A stretch of 64,000 nt of DNA, from positions 62,001 to 126,000 of the forward strand of contig NZ_JYLH01000005.1 of NCBI RefSeq assembly GCF_001439685.1. Direction: 5' to 3'. Below the pieces are notes generated by a model. The model ran no database searches and was not told where the DNA came from. It saw only the letters and a program-made list of their open reading frames with translations. Both the position numbers and the translations under genes were made by a program. The stretch comes from Pseudomonas libanensis. GTDB taxonomy: Bacteria > Pseudomonadota > Gammaproteobacteria > Pseudomonadales > Pseudomonadaceae. The first letter of the stretch is position 1, and each line of letters opens with the position of its first letter. Positions 20,074 through 27,962 of the stretch are shown here, piece by piece.

Positions 20074-20146
20074 ATCGCGGGCAAGCCCGGCTCCCACATT
20101 TTGTGTTGTGAACACATTCAAAGGTGGGAGCTGGCTTGCCTGCGAT
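20074..20146. repeat. Inside-out REP pair
   Basis: ATCGCGGGCAAGCCCGGCTC precedes GTGGGAGCTGGCTTGCCTGCG. The two REPs point away from each other, the opposite of the REPIN arrangement. The left copy is a diverged subtype. The pair fills the pcaG-pcaT gap. Confidence 0.8.
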
Positions 20147-20163
20147 GGGGCCCTAGAGCCCAC

Positions 20164-20730
20164 TCAATAGTCGAAGAACACCGTTTCCTTATCTGCGCCC
20201 TGCAAAATCACATTCCACTGATAAACCCCTGCCGCATCCGTCTTGGCAATCAATGTGCCATGACGTTCTGCCGGCACACACGCCAGCAACGGGTCATCGC
20301 CATTCAACGCCTCACCGTCAAAATAAATCCGCGTCAACAAGTGCTTCACCAACCCACGGGCAAACACCAGCACCACCAAGTGCGGCGCCTGGGTGGTGCC
20401 CTTGAGCCCCGGCACGCTGCCCGGCTTGATGGTGGTAAAGCGGAAACGCCCTTCGGCATCCACCGGCACGCGGCCAAAGCCTTCGAAGTTCGGGTCTAGC
20501 GCTTTGTCCTGCTCGTCTTCGGGGTGGGCATATTTGCCGGCGGCATTGGCCTGCCAGACTTCCAGCATGGCGTCGTTGACGACATCACCGTTACCGTCCA
20601 CCACTTGCCCGCTGATTGCCACGCGCTCGCCAAGGGTGGCGGTGACAGTCAGGTCTTCACGGTTCAGCCAGGTCAGACCGATGTGGTAATACGGCCCGAC
20701 GGTGTGGGACGTGGTCGCGTTGAGTGTCAT
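20164..20730 (-). CDS. pcaG: Protocatechuate 3,4-dioxygenase alpha subunit PcaG
   Basis: PcaG is the non-iron subunit of the (alpha-beta-Fe) complex that splits the protocatechuate ring between the hydroxyls. The 188-residue protein has the intradiol dioxygenase fold: VGPYYHIGL near residue 12, VWQANAAGKYAHPED near 57, and RFRFTTIKPGSVPG near 95. Compared with the beta subunit, the iron-ligating HIH is absent (APHLVVLV), as expected for alpha. An upstream in-frame extension to 20796 only reads back into pcaH; the ATG at 20730 is one base from the pcaH stop. Confidence 0.95.
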   Translation of the reverse strand: MTLNATTSHTVGPYYHIGLTWLNREDLTVTATLGERVAISGQVVDGNGDVVNDAMLEVWQANAAGKYAHPEDEQDKALDPNFEGFGRVPVDAEGRFRFTTIKPGSVPGLKGTTQAPHLVVLVFARGLVKHLLTRIYFDGEALNGDDPLLACVPAERHGTLIAKTDAAGVYQWNVILQGADKETVFFDY

Positions 20731-20731
20731 C

Positions 20732-21436
20732 TCATTTCTCCATCGGCGTGGCGTCGCGGCCGCGCAGGACGATGTCCCAGCGGTAGCCGAGGGCATAGGA
20801 AGGAATGGTTTTTTCCAGGTCGAATCGCGCGATCAGGCGCTCCTTGGCACTGGTATCCGGCACGCAGTTGTAGATCGGGTCGTATTCCAGCAACGGATCG
20901 CCCGGGAAATACATTTGCGTCACCAACCGCGTCAGCACACTGGGGCCGAACAGCGAAAAGTGAATATGCGCCGGGCGCCAGGCGTTGTGGTGGTTGCCCC
21001 AGGGGTAGGCACCGGGCTTGATGGTCTGGAACTGGTACCAGCCATCGGCGTCGGTGACAGTACGCCCGGTGCCGGTAAAGTTCGGGTCCAGCGGTGCGTC
21101 GTGCAGGTCGCGCTTGTGGTTGTAGCGACCGGCGGCGTTGGCCTGCCAGATCTCCACAAGGATGCCCGGCACCGGCAGGCCGTTCTCATCGAGTACCCGG
21201 CCATGAATGATGATGCGCTCGCCTTGGGGCTCGCCTTCATGCTGGGCCGTCAGGTCGTTGTCCTTGTCATTGATACGCTCGGCGCCGATGGTCGGGCCAG
21301 TGATTTCCGACAAGGAATGGGGCAGGAACACCAATGGCTGGGACGGCGAACGCAGGTTCGTCGACTGGTAGGCCGGGTGCAGGTAATCAGGTTGGGTGCC
21401 CGCGCGCGGGCGCCGGTAACCGGGCTTGTCACTCAT
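20732..21436 (-). CDS. pcaH: Protocatechuate 3,4-dioxygenase beta subunit PcaH
   Basis: PcaH holds the non-haem Fe(III) of the dioxygenase. All four iron ligands can be seen: Tyr in AAGRYNHKRD, Tyr in IKPGAYPWGN, and the two His of RPAHIHFSLFG. The 234-residue length is normal and the N-terminus has the expected RRPRAGTQPDYLHPAY segment. It lies between pcaF and pcaG in one minus-strand operon. The product, beta-carboxy-cis,cis-muconate, is passed to PcaB. Confidence 0.96.
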   Translation of the reverse strand: MSDKPGYRRPRAGTQPDYLHPAYQSTNLRSPSQPLVFLPHSLSEITGPTIGAERINDKDNDLTAQHEGEPQGERIIIHGRVLDENGLPVPGILVEIWQANAAGRYNHKRDLHDAPLDPNFTGTGRTVTDADGWYQFQTIKPGAYPWGNHHNAWRPAHIHFSLFGPSVLTRLVTQMYFPGDPLLEYDPIYNCVPDTSAKERLIARFDLEKTIPSYALGYRWDIVLRGRDATPMEK

Positions 21437-21450
21437 GGAGCAATCCTCTC

Positions 21451-22653
21451 TTATTGGACGCGTTCAATCGCCAGGGCCAGCCCTTGGCCGACACCCACGC
21501 ACATGGTCGCCAAGCCTTTGCGGCCACCGGTTTTTTCCAACTGGTGCAGGGCCGTCAGGACCAGCCGCGCACCGCTCATGCCCAGGGGGTGGCCGAGGGC
21601 AATGGCGCCACCGTTCGGGTTGACCTGGGGGGCATCGTCGGCAAGCCCCAGCTCGCGCAACACCGCCAGACCTTGGCTGGCGAAGGCTTCGTTGAGTTCG
21701 ATCACGTCAAAGTCAGTGACCGCCAACCCCAGGCGCTCCACCAGCTTGCGCACCGCCGGCACCGGGCCGATGCCCATCACACGCGGGGCGACACCGGCAC
21801 TGGCCATGCCCAGCACGCGGGCGCGGGCGGTGAGGCCGTGTTTCTTTACTGCTTCGGCAGACGCGAGGATCAATGCCGCAGCGCCGTCGTTCACGCCCGA
21901 AGCATTGCCGGCAGTGACGGTCTTGTCCGGGCCGTTGACCGGCTTGAGCTTGGCCAGGGCTTCCAGGTGCGTGTCCCGTGGATGCTCATCGTGCTCCACC
22001 ACCGTTTCACCTTTTTTATGGGCGACCCGCACCGGCACGATTTCCTCGGCGAAGAAGCCGGCAGCTTGCGCGGCGGCAGTGCGCTGCTGGCTGCGCAGGG
22101 CGAAAGCGTCCTGGTCGGCGCGGGAAACCTGGTAGTCGTCGGCGACATTGTCGGCGGTCTGTGGCATGGCATCCACGCCGTACTGGGCCTTCATCAGCGG
22201 GTTGATAAAGCGCCAACCGATGGTGGTGTCCTCCAGCTTCATGTTGCGCGAAAACGCCGCATCAGCCTTGCCCATCACGAACGGAGCACGGGACATCGAC
22301 TCGACGCCACCGGCAATCGCCAGCTCCATTTCGCCGCTGGCGATGGCGCGGAAAGCCGTGCCGATGGCATCCATGCCCGAGGCGCACAGACGATTGAGGG
22401 TCACGCCTGGAACGCTGTCCGGCAGCCCCGCCAGCAACAGTGCCATGCGCGCCACATTGCGGTTGTCTTCGCCGGCTTGGTTGGCGCAGCCGAGGAACAC
22501 CTCGTCCACTGCGTTCCAGTCCACCGAGGGGTTGCGCTCGATCAGCGCCTTGATCGGCAGCGCCGCCAGGTCATCGGTGCGTACAGTCGACAAGCCGCCA
22601 CCAAAACGGCCGATAGGCGTGCGAATGGCATCGCAGATAAATACGTCGCGCAT
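21451..22653 (-). CDS. pcaF: 3-oxoadipyl-CoA thiolase PcaF
   Basis: PcaF cleaves beta-ketoadipyl-CoA to succinyl-CoA and acetyl-CoA, the last pathway step. The 400-residue thiolase has the nucleophilic Cys in [13 protein letters not shown] near residue 90, the [16 protein letters not shown] signature near 350 and the second active Cys in [11 protein letters not shown] near 385. The N-terminus, [17 protein letters not shown], is that of PcaF/PaaJ thiolases. Its start overlaps the pcaJ stop by one base. An acetyl-CoA acetyltransferase role is unlikely in this context. Confidence 0.95.
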   Translation of the reverse strand: MRDVFICDAIRTPIGRFGGGLSTVRTDDLAALPIKALIERNPSVDWNAVDEVFLGCANQAGEDNRNVARMALLLAGLPDSVPGVTLNRLCASGMDAIGTAFRAIASGEMELAIAGGVESMSRAPFVMGKADAAFSRNMKLEDTTIGWRFINPLMKAQYGVDAMPQTADNVADDYQVSRADQDAFALRSQQRTAAAQAAGFFAEEIVPVRVAHKKGETVVEHDEHPRDTHLEALAKLKPVNGPDKTVTAGNASGVNDGAAALILASAEAVKKHGLTARARVLGMASAGVAPRVMGIGPVPAVRKLVERLGLAVTDFDVIELNEAFASQGLAVLRELGLADDAPQVNPNGGAIALGHPLGMSGARLVLTALHQLEKTGGRKGLATMCVGVGQGLALAIERVQ

Positions 22654-23432
22654 CAGGCTTCTCCCGGCGCTTGGCCGTGGGCCGCGGCGGTGCGTGCTTC
22701 GAGATCACGCAGGGCGGTCAGTTCTGTCTCGGTGGGCTCAGCAGTGACGCTGACCTGTTCGGCAAAGCGAATCGCCCAGCCGGTGGCGGCCACTACCTGT
22801 TCACGGGTCACGCCGGGGTGCAACGCGGTGACCACGAATTCATGGCTGCCCTCCTCCGGTTCCATGATGCACAGGTCGGTAATGATGCCTACGGGTCCTG
22901 CGCCGGGCAGGCCAAGACGCTTGCGTGAGTCGCCGCCTTCGCCGTGACCGACAGAGGTGACGAAGTCCAGCTTGTCGACAAACGAACGGGACGATTGCTT
23001 AAGGATGATCAGCACGCTCTTGGCCGAACCGGCGATCTCCGGCGCGCCACCGGCACCGGGCAAACGCACCTTGGGCTGGTGATAGTCACCGACCACGGTG
23101 GTGTTGATATTGCCGAAACGGTCGACCTGGGCCGCGCCGAGAAAGCCGACGTCAATGCGCCCGCCCTGCAGCCAATAGCGAAAGATCTCACCGGTGGGCA
23201 CCACGGTGTCGGCGGTCTCCGCCAACTCGCCATCGCCGATGGACAGCGGCAGCACGCTGGGCTTGGCCCCAATCGGGCCGGACTCGTAGATCAGCACCAC
23301 GTCGGGCGACGAAGTCAGGCGCGCCAGGTTGGCGGCCTTGGACGGCAGACCAATACCGACGAAGCACACCGAGCCGTTCTGTAGGCGGCGTGCAGCGGCG
23401 ACAGTCATCATTTCATTGGTGGAGTAAGCCAT
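22653..23432 (-). CDS. pcaJ: 3-oxoadipate CoA-transferase beta subunit (PcaJ/CatJ type)
   Basis: With PcaI it transfers CoA from succinyl-CoA to beta-ketoadipate. The 259-residue protein is a family I CoA-transferase with [15 protein letters not shown] near residue 27 and [13 protein letters not shown] near 47, where the Glu is the likely CoA acceptor. It is longer than the classic P. putida PcaJ (about 213 residues, from memory) and matches the CatIJ type of Pseudomonas sp. B13. Its ends overlap pcaI and pcaF by one base each, so translation is coupled. Confidence 0.9.
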   Translation of the reverse strand: MAYSTNEMMTVAAARRLQNGSVCFVGIGLPSKAANLARLTSSPDVVLIYESGPIGAKPSVLPLSIGDGELAETADTVVPTGEIFRYWLQGGRIDVGFLGAAQVDRFGNINTTVVGDYHQPKVRLPGAGGAPEIAGSAKSVLIILKQSSRSFVDKLDFVTSVGHGEGGDSRKRLGLPGAGPVGIITDLCIMEPEEGSHEFVVTALHPGVTREQVVAATGWAIRFAEQVSVTAEPTETELTALRDLEARTAAAHGQAPGEA

Positions 23433-24289
23433 TACTTGGCCTCCTGCGCGGTAGCCAGCTTGGCCTGGAATTCATTGAAATCGGCGGTGCCGTGGATGTA
23501 TTCGTCGATCCAGGCGCTAAAGGTTTCACGGTCGCGGGCAATCGGATCCCACGCCTGGTAGAAACGGTTATCGCGCTCGTTGTAGCCGTGGGCGTAGGAC
23601 GGATGTGCACCTCCGGGTACGTGGCACACCGCCGTCAGCGCCCAGGTCGGCAACACGCAGCTGTTCATCGGCGCATTCAGGTCATCGACGATTTCCTCGA
23701 CGGTGACGATGCAGCGCTTGGCCGCAAGGGCCGCTTCCTTCTGCACACCGAGAATGCCCCAGAGCAGCACGTTGCCCTTGCGGTCGGCTTTCTGTGCGTG
23801 GATCACGGTGATGTCCGGACGTACCGACGGTACCGCCGCCAGCACTTCGCCAGTGAACGGGCAGGTAACGGTCTTGATCAGTGGATTGACCTTGGGCAAG
23901 TCAGAACCGGCGTAGGCACGCAGCACCGCGAACGGTAGACCCGATGCCCCGGCGACGTAGGCATTGGCCAGGTCGGCGTGGCTGTGTTCTTCAATCTCCA
24001 AAGGCTGCGGCCATTGCTTCTCGACCGCGTCGCGCAGGCGATGCAGGGAGCCCACACCCGGGTTGCCGCCCCAGGAAAAAATCAACTTGCGCGCACAGCC
24101 GGCACCGATCAACTGGTCGTAAATCAGGTCAGGGGTCATACGTACCAGTGTCAGGTCTTTCTTGCCCTGACGAATGATTTCATGACCTGCGGCCGTGGGG
24201 ATCAGGTGGGTAAAGCCTTCGAGCGCGACGGTATCGCCGTCGTTCACGAAGCGCTTGACCGCATCACGCAGGGTGAGGATTTCAGCCAT
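23432..24289 (-). CDS. pcaI: 3-oxoadipate CoA-transferase alpha subunit (PcaI/CatI type)
   Basis: This is the partner of PcaJ in activating beta-ketoadipate. The 285-residue protein has the alpha-subunit start ILTLRDAVKRFVNDGDTVALEGFTHLIPTAAGHEI and the nucleotide-binding-like FSWGGNPGVGSLHR near residue 85. It is longer than classic PcaI (about 231 residues, from memory) and resembles CatI. An in-frame start at 24373 would run through the PcaR boxes, so the ATG at 24289 is preferred. It is the first gene of pcaIJFHG. Confidence 0.9.
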   Translation of the reverse strand: MAEILTLRDAVKRFVNDGDTVALEGFTHLIPTAAGHEIIRQGKKDLTLVRMTPDLIYDQLIGAGCARKLIFSWGGNPGVGSLHRLRDAVEKQWPQPLEIEEHSHADLANAYVAGASGLPFAVLRAYAGSDLPKVNPLIKTVTCPFTGEVLAAVPSVRPDITVIHAQKADRKGNVLLWGILGVQKEAALAAKRCIVTVEEIVDDLNAPMNSCVLPTWALTAVCHVPGGAHPSYAHGYNERDNRFYQAWDPIARDRETFSAWIDEYIHGTADFNEFQAKLATAQEAK

Positions 24290-24378
24290 GGGGTTGGGCT
24301 CCCGGTGTTGATCGAAAAAGGCGCTGAGGGGGGCGCCGAAGTGCTTGAAGGTTAAGCCGGGGATAGAGGCCAAACAAT

Positions 24379-24410
24379 CCGATAATCGACTCAGTGTTCG
24401 ATTATCGAAC
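24379..24410. promoter_or_regulatory. Two PcaR-type operator boxes upstream of pcaI
   Basis: GTTCGATTATCGAAC at 24396-24410 is a perfect 15-bp palindrome around one central base, and read on the minus strand it is GTTCGATAATCGAAC. It closely matches the P. putida PcaR site as I recall it. A second, degenerate box (CCGATAATCGAC, 24379-24390) lies nearer the gene. Two boxes fit PcaR binding across the -35 and -10 region of the pcaI promoter. Confidence 0.8.
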
Positions 24411-24449
24411 CGATTGTTGCTTAACTAACATCTGCAAGAACACGGTCAA

Positions 24450-24521
24450 TGTGGGAGCTGGCTTGCCTGCGATGATGCCAGTGGATTCAGCACCGCTATC
24501 GCAGGCAAGCCAGCTCCCACA
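24450..24521. repeat. REPIN, GTGGGAGCTGG class
   Basis: GTGGGAGCTGGCTTGCCTGCG and its perfect inverted copy lie about 26 bp apart, the shortest spacer among the REPINs here. It lies between pcaK and pcaI. Confidence 0.92.
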
Positions 24522-24537
24522 GGAATAGTGATCGGTT

Positions 24538-25878
24538 TCAGGTCGCATCGGCATGGCTGACCATGCCTTTGATCAACACCGCGGTCGTGGCCAACGCCGC
24601 CGGAATCACCAGTGCCGTAAGCACCTGCTCGAAACTCCAACCCAGGCCCAGCAAGGTGGCGCCCATCCATGCGCCCAAAATTGCGCCGAAGCGGCCAATG
24701 CCAAGCATCCACGACACACCAGTGGCACGCCCTTGGGTTGGGTAGAACCGTGCGGCCAGGGACGGCATCGCCGATTGCGCACCGTTGACGCACATCCCGG
24801 CGATCAGCACGAGGGTCGCCAGTAGCGTGATATTGCCCAGGCTCTGCCCGACCGCGTAGGCAAACACTCCGGCCAACAGATAGAAGGTACCGATCACTTT
24901 GTGCGGGTTGAACCGGTCCATCGCCCAGCCCACGCCCACTGCACTCAACACCCCGCCAAACTGGAACAACGCGCCGATAAACGCGGCCTGTTCCATGCTG
25001 GCGCCGCTGTCGCGCATCAACGTGGGCAGCCAACTGGTCAGCAGGTACACAATCACCAGGCCCATGAAGTAAGTGAGCCACAACAGCAAGGTGCCGACGC
25101 TGTAGGTGCCCGAGAAGATCACCGCGAACACATTGCGGGCCTTGACGGTTTTTTGCTCCGGCACGCTGAAAGCGCTGGCTTGGGCCACGATACCGGGCTC
25201 GATGGGCGCAAGGGTTTTGCGCACCTTGTCGGTGCCGCGATTGCGTACCACCAGGTAACGCGCCGATTCCGGCAACCACAGCAACAGCACCAGCGCCAGG
25301 ATCAATGGCAGGATGCCGCCGATCAGCAACAGACTGTGCCAGCCGAAGGCCGGAATCAGCTTGGCCGAAATAAACCCACCGCCAGCCATGCCCAGGTTGA
25401 AGCCGCAGAACATGCTGGTCACCAGCAACGACTTATGGCGCTCGGGGGTGTATTCGGAGAGCAAGGTAGTGGCATTCGGCATGCCGGCGCCCAGACCCAG
25501 CCCGGTGAGAAAGCGCAGCACCAGCAACTGATCGACATTACTGCTGTAGGCAGATGCCAAGCTGAAAGCTCCAAACACCACCACCGCGCCTACCAACACG
25601 ACTTTACGACCAAAGCGGTCGGCCAGCGGGCCGGAACCCAATGCGCCGAACACCATGCCGATCAACGCGGCGCTCATCACCGGGCCGAGGCTGGCGCGGT
25701 CGATGCCCCAGTCCTGGGACAGTGCCGGTGCGATAAAGCCCATGGCCGCCGTATCGAGGCCGTCAAGAAAGACAATCAGGAAACATAGAATGACCACGCG
25801 CCACTGATAGCGTGACAGTGGCTGAGTATTGATGAAGGACTGCACGTCCAGGGTGGTACCGACAGAAGGCTGATTCAT
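24538..25878 (-). CDS. pcaK: 4-hydroxybenzoate/protocatechuate transporter PcaK
   Basis: PcaK is an MFS aromatic acid:H+ symporter and chemoreception aid for 4-hydroxybenzoate. The 446-residue protein has helix 1 with the conserved D-G-L-D (CFLIVFLDGLDTAAMGFIAP), known in P. putida PcaK to be needed for transport, and the loop motif GPLADRFGRKVVLVG. A frame extension to 25959 lacks membrane character; the ATG at 25878 starts MNQPSVGTTLDVQSFI, a typical N-terminus. It lies 145 bp downstream of pcaR on the same strand. Confidence 0.92.
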   Translation of the reverse strand: MNQPSVGTTLDVQSFINTQPLSRYQWRVVILCFLIVFLDGLDTAAMGFIAPALSQDWGIDRASLGPVMSAALIGMVFGALGSGPLADRFGRKVVLVGAVVVFGAFSLASAYSSNVDQLLVLRFLTGLGLGAGMPNATTLLSEYTPERHKSLLVTSMFCGFNLGMAGGGFISAKLIPAFGWHSLLLIGGILPLILALVLLLWLPESARYLVVRNRGTDKVRKTLAPIEPGIVAQASAFSVPEQKTVKARNVFAVIFSGTYSVGTLLLWLTYFMGLVIVYLLTSWLPTLMRDSGASMEQAAFIGALFQFGGVLSAVGVGWAMDRFNPHKVIGTFYLLAGVFAYAVGQSLGNITLLATLVLIAGMCVNGAQSAMPSLAARFYPTQGRATGVSWMLGIGRFGAILGAWMGATLLGLGWSFEQVLTALVIPAALATTAVLIKGMVSHADAT

Positions 25879-26023
25879 TATTTTTATTCCACACCGATGG
25901 CGGGCTGACGACCTCAGGTCATCATTATTATTGGGCAGCTCCTCAGAGCGCTGCCGCACATTAATAAGCCAGGGGAAACACCGTCAATCGAGCCAACCGG
26001 GATCTGTGCGGTCACCGAACAGC

Positions 26024-26866
26024 TTAGGCAAACAACTGCGCACTCAACTCGCGGCTGGCGCTGAGCATGCTCGGCAAAAAGCGCTGTTCCAACTCACTGC
26101 GGCTGACTCGTCCGGCATGGGTGCTGACATTGAGCGCGGCCAGTACCTGGCCAGATGCGTCATACACCGGTACGGCAATAGAACGCAGGCCTTGCTCCAG
26201 TTCCTGATCGACAATGCACCAGCCTTGCTGACGGACCTGTTGCAGGCATTCGAACAGGGCCTCAGGCGTGGTCAAGGTACGGCTGGTCTTGGTTTGCAGG
26301 TCGGCATGCTGGAGATAGTCCTGCAACGAAGCATCGTCGAGGGCGGCCAACAGGATGCGGCCCATGGACGTGCAATACGCCGGCAAGCGCCCACCCACCG
26401 ACAAATCAACGGAAATCAGCCGCTGGGTAGTGGCCGAGCGGGCGATATAGAGGATGTCGTCGCCTTCGAGAGTGGCCATGTTGCAGGCTTCATGCAGCTG
26501 CTCGCTCATGCGGTCCAGATAGGGTTGGGCCGACACGGCCAACGGTGTGGACGACAGATAGGCATGACCGAGGGTCAGAACCTTGGGCAGTAACGAGTAA
26601 GTGCGCCCATCCGTGGTCGCGTAGCCAAGCTTGATCAAGGTATGCAGGCAGCGACGCACGGCGGCCCGAGGGATTTCGGTGCGATGGCTGATCTGGGCGA
26701 TGGTCAGGTGCCGCTTGCGCTCCTGGAACGCCTGCACCACGGCCAGGCCACGGGCCAGGGAGGTCATGAAATCCGGATCACCGGTGAAGGCCTGGATGCG
26801 CTTGGCCGGTGAAGCCACGATCGGCGGCGCCACTGATGCAAAGGAGTTGCGCAATTGATCGTTCAT
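26024..26866 (-). CDS. pcaR: IclR-family regulator of the pca regulon PcaR
   Basis: PcaR activates pca genes in response to beta-ketoadipate and represses itself. The 280-residue protein has the IclR winged helix (RKRHLTIAQISHRTEIPRAAVRRCLHTL, about residues 50-77) and C-terminal effector domain (SMGRILLAALDD, VDQELEQGLRSIAVPVYD). The segment APPIVASPAKRIQAFTGDPDFMTSLARGL is nearly identical, from memory, to P. putida PcaR. Two candidate binding boxes upstream suggest autoregulation. The preceding in-frame Met at 26959 is a less likely start. Confidence 0.95.
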   Translation of the reverse strand: MNDQLRNSFASVAPPIVASPAKRIQAFTGDPDFMTSLARGLAVVQAFQERKRHLTIAQISHRTEIPRAAVRRCLHTLIKLGYATTDGRTYSLLPKVLTLGHAYLSSTPLAVSAQPYLDRMSEQLHEACNMATLEGDDILYIARSATTQRLISVDLSVGGRLPAYCTSMGRILLAALDDASLQDYLQHADLQTKTSRTLTTPEALFECLQQVRQQGWCIVDQELEQGLRSIAVPVYDASGQVLAALNVSTHAGRVSRSELEQRFLPSMLSASRELSAQLFA

Positions 26867-26962
26867 TTCAGGGATCCTTTCTCTTGTTTTCACCACGGGG
26901 AGGTTGGCCGCCATTACAAGCCGTGCCGGTCGCGATGCACAAGACAGCGCCGGCAACATTGG

Positions 26963-26993
26963 GCGATTATCGGACGATCATGCGATTATCGCA
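26963..26993. promoter_or_regulatory. Two PcaR-type boxes upstream of pcaR
   Basis: GCGATTATCGG (26963-26973) and the perfect palindrome TGCGATTATCGCA (26981-26993) share the CGATTATCG core with the pcaI boxes. They lie about 100-130 bp before the pcaR start, which would suit autoregulation. Confidence 0.65.
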
Positions 26994-27203
26994 ATTTGAC
27001 CAGCGCTGGCGCGAACCCCGTGGTCAACGTTCCAGATTTGCCTGATAAACCTGAAAAATGTGGGCGTTTACCCTGCTATTTAGAATGAACCTAGAAATCC
27101 GAATGACGGCGTTCACACATACTGGCACCCACATGTAATAAAACTCTCACACAGCGTTGACGCTTTTTAACTTCGTAGTGATAGTGTTATTCAAATGCGC
27201 CGC

Positions 27204-27429
27204 TATAATGCAACCTGTGCAGAGGTCAGCCCGGTACCACTATCGGAATTGGAGCTCGCCAGGCGCTGCGGGATGTATGCAGCGTCGGTCACAATACCCG
27301 CTTAAAAGAACTGCCCTCAGGTCTGCGTTCCAAGTTAAACAGTTCGACTGTTCAACCTGAAACCATCCGAGGACGACTTTCAGGCATGACACTGTGCAAT
27401 CAATAAACTTAACTCAATTAGGTAATACT
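27204..27429 (+). other. Possible promoter and structured leader before a small gene
   Basis: The 563-bp gap between pcaR and the small gene at 27430 holds the PcaR boxes at its left end and, at 27204-27209, a perfect TATAAT without a clear -35. Downstream are two predicted hairpins: CGCTGC ... GCAGCG (around 27262-27283, with GGA in its loop) and AACAGT-TCG-ACTGTT (around 27340). It may be a long 5' leader or a small RNA; neither is shown. Confidence 0.35.
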
Positions 27430-27630
27430 GTGACGAAAGATGAACTGCGCGCGGAACTTGAGCGCCAGGAGCAACGTTACAAGGACGTCTACGGCGGGGA
27501 AGTCACCACCTACGCCGCGCAACCTGAGCCAGAACGCAAGCCATGGCGCAAGCGAGCCAATCTGCTCGACCAAGCCTTTGCCCAGGAAATCCAAAAGATA
27601 GAACAGGAACTCAAGACGCAAGAGCCATAA
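27430..27630 (+). CDS. Small conserved-looking charged protein, unknown function
   Basis: The predicted 66-residue protein begins (V/M)[22 protein letters not shown] and is rich in Glu, Lys, Arg and Gln, with two likely helices (residues 2-18 and 42-63) and no signal or membrane segment. It is probably cytoplasmic. I chose the GTG at 27430 because AGG lies 8 bases upstream; an in-frame GTG at 27394 would add 12 residues without a good ribosome site. I recognise no domain. It lies upstream of the PiT transporter in the same direction, but a 332-bp gap argues against one operon. Confidence 0.65.
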   Translation: MTKDELRAELERQEQRYKDVYGGEVTTYAAQPEPERKPWRKRANLLDQAFAQEIQKIEQELKTQEP

Positions 27631-27962
27631 GCACTTGCGTTCGAGCTTCCAGGGTCTGCTGTCTCTGCCGGTCCACCACTGGCAGAGGGCTCCATGGCGC
27701 AACGCCCGCTGGTCAGTAACCTACAGCCGCCAACGAAATTTCATACAAATGTTTCAGGCATGACATTTTCATGACCAATGCCGGTCTTTTCCGGCCTGAG
27801 CTTTATAAATCAAAGACTTGCCAAAGCCCCGGAAACCCTGGGATGCGTCCGTCCTGGCAGCGGTTTTTCAATGAAGATTGTTACCGATGAGCAGCTAATG
27901 CATCGATTACCGATGTTTTCTGGCATAATCGCGCCCCCTTACGACCGGGTCAGAAAACCTTC
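27631..27962 (+). other. Intergenic region before the phosphate transporter
   Basis: This 332-bp stretch has no gene I can support. A hairpin CTCTGCC / GGCAGAG (27663-27687, 11-base loop) follows the small gene but lacks a T tract. A -10-like CATAAT lies at 27924, 34 bp before the transporter start. I see no Pho box. Confidence 0.5.
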
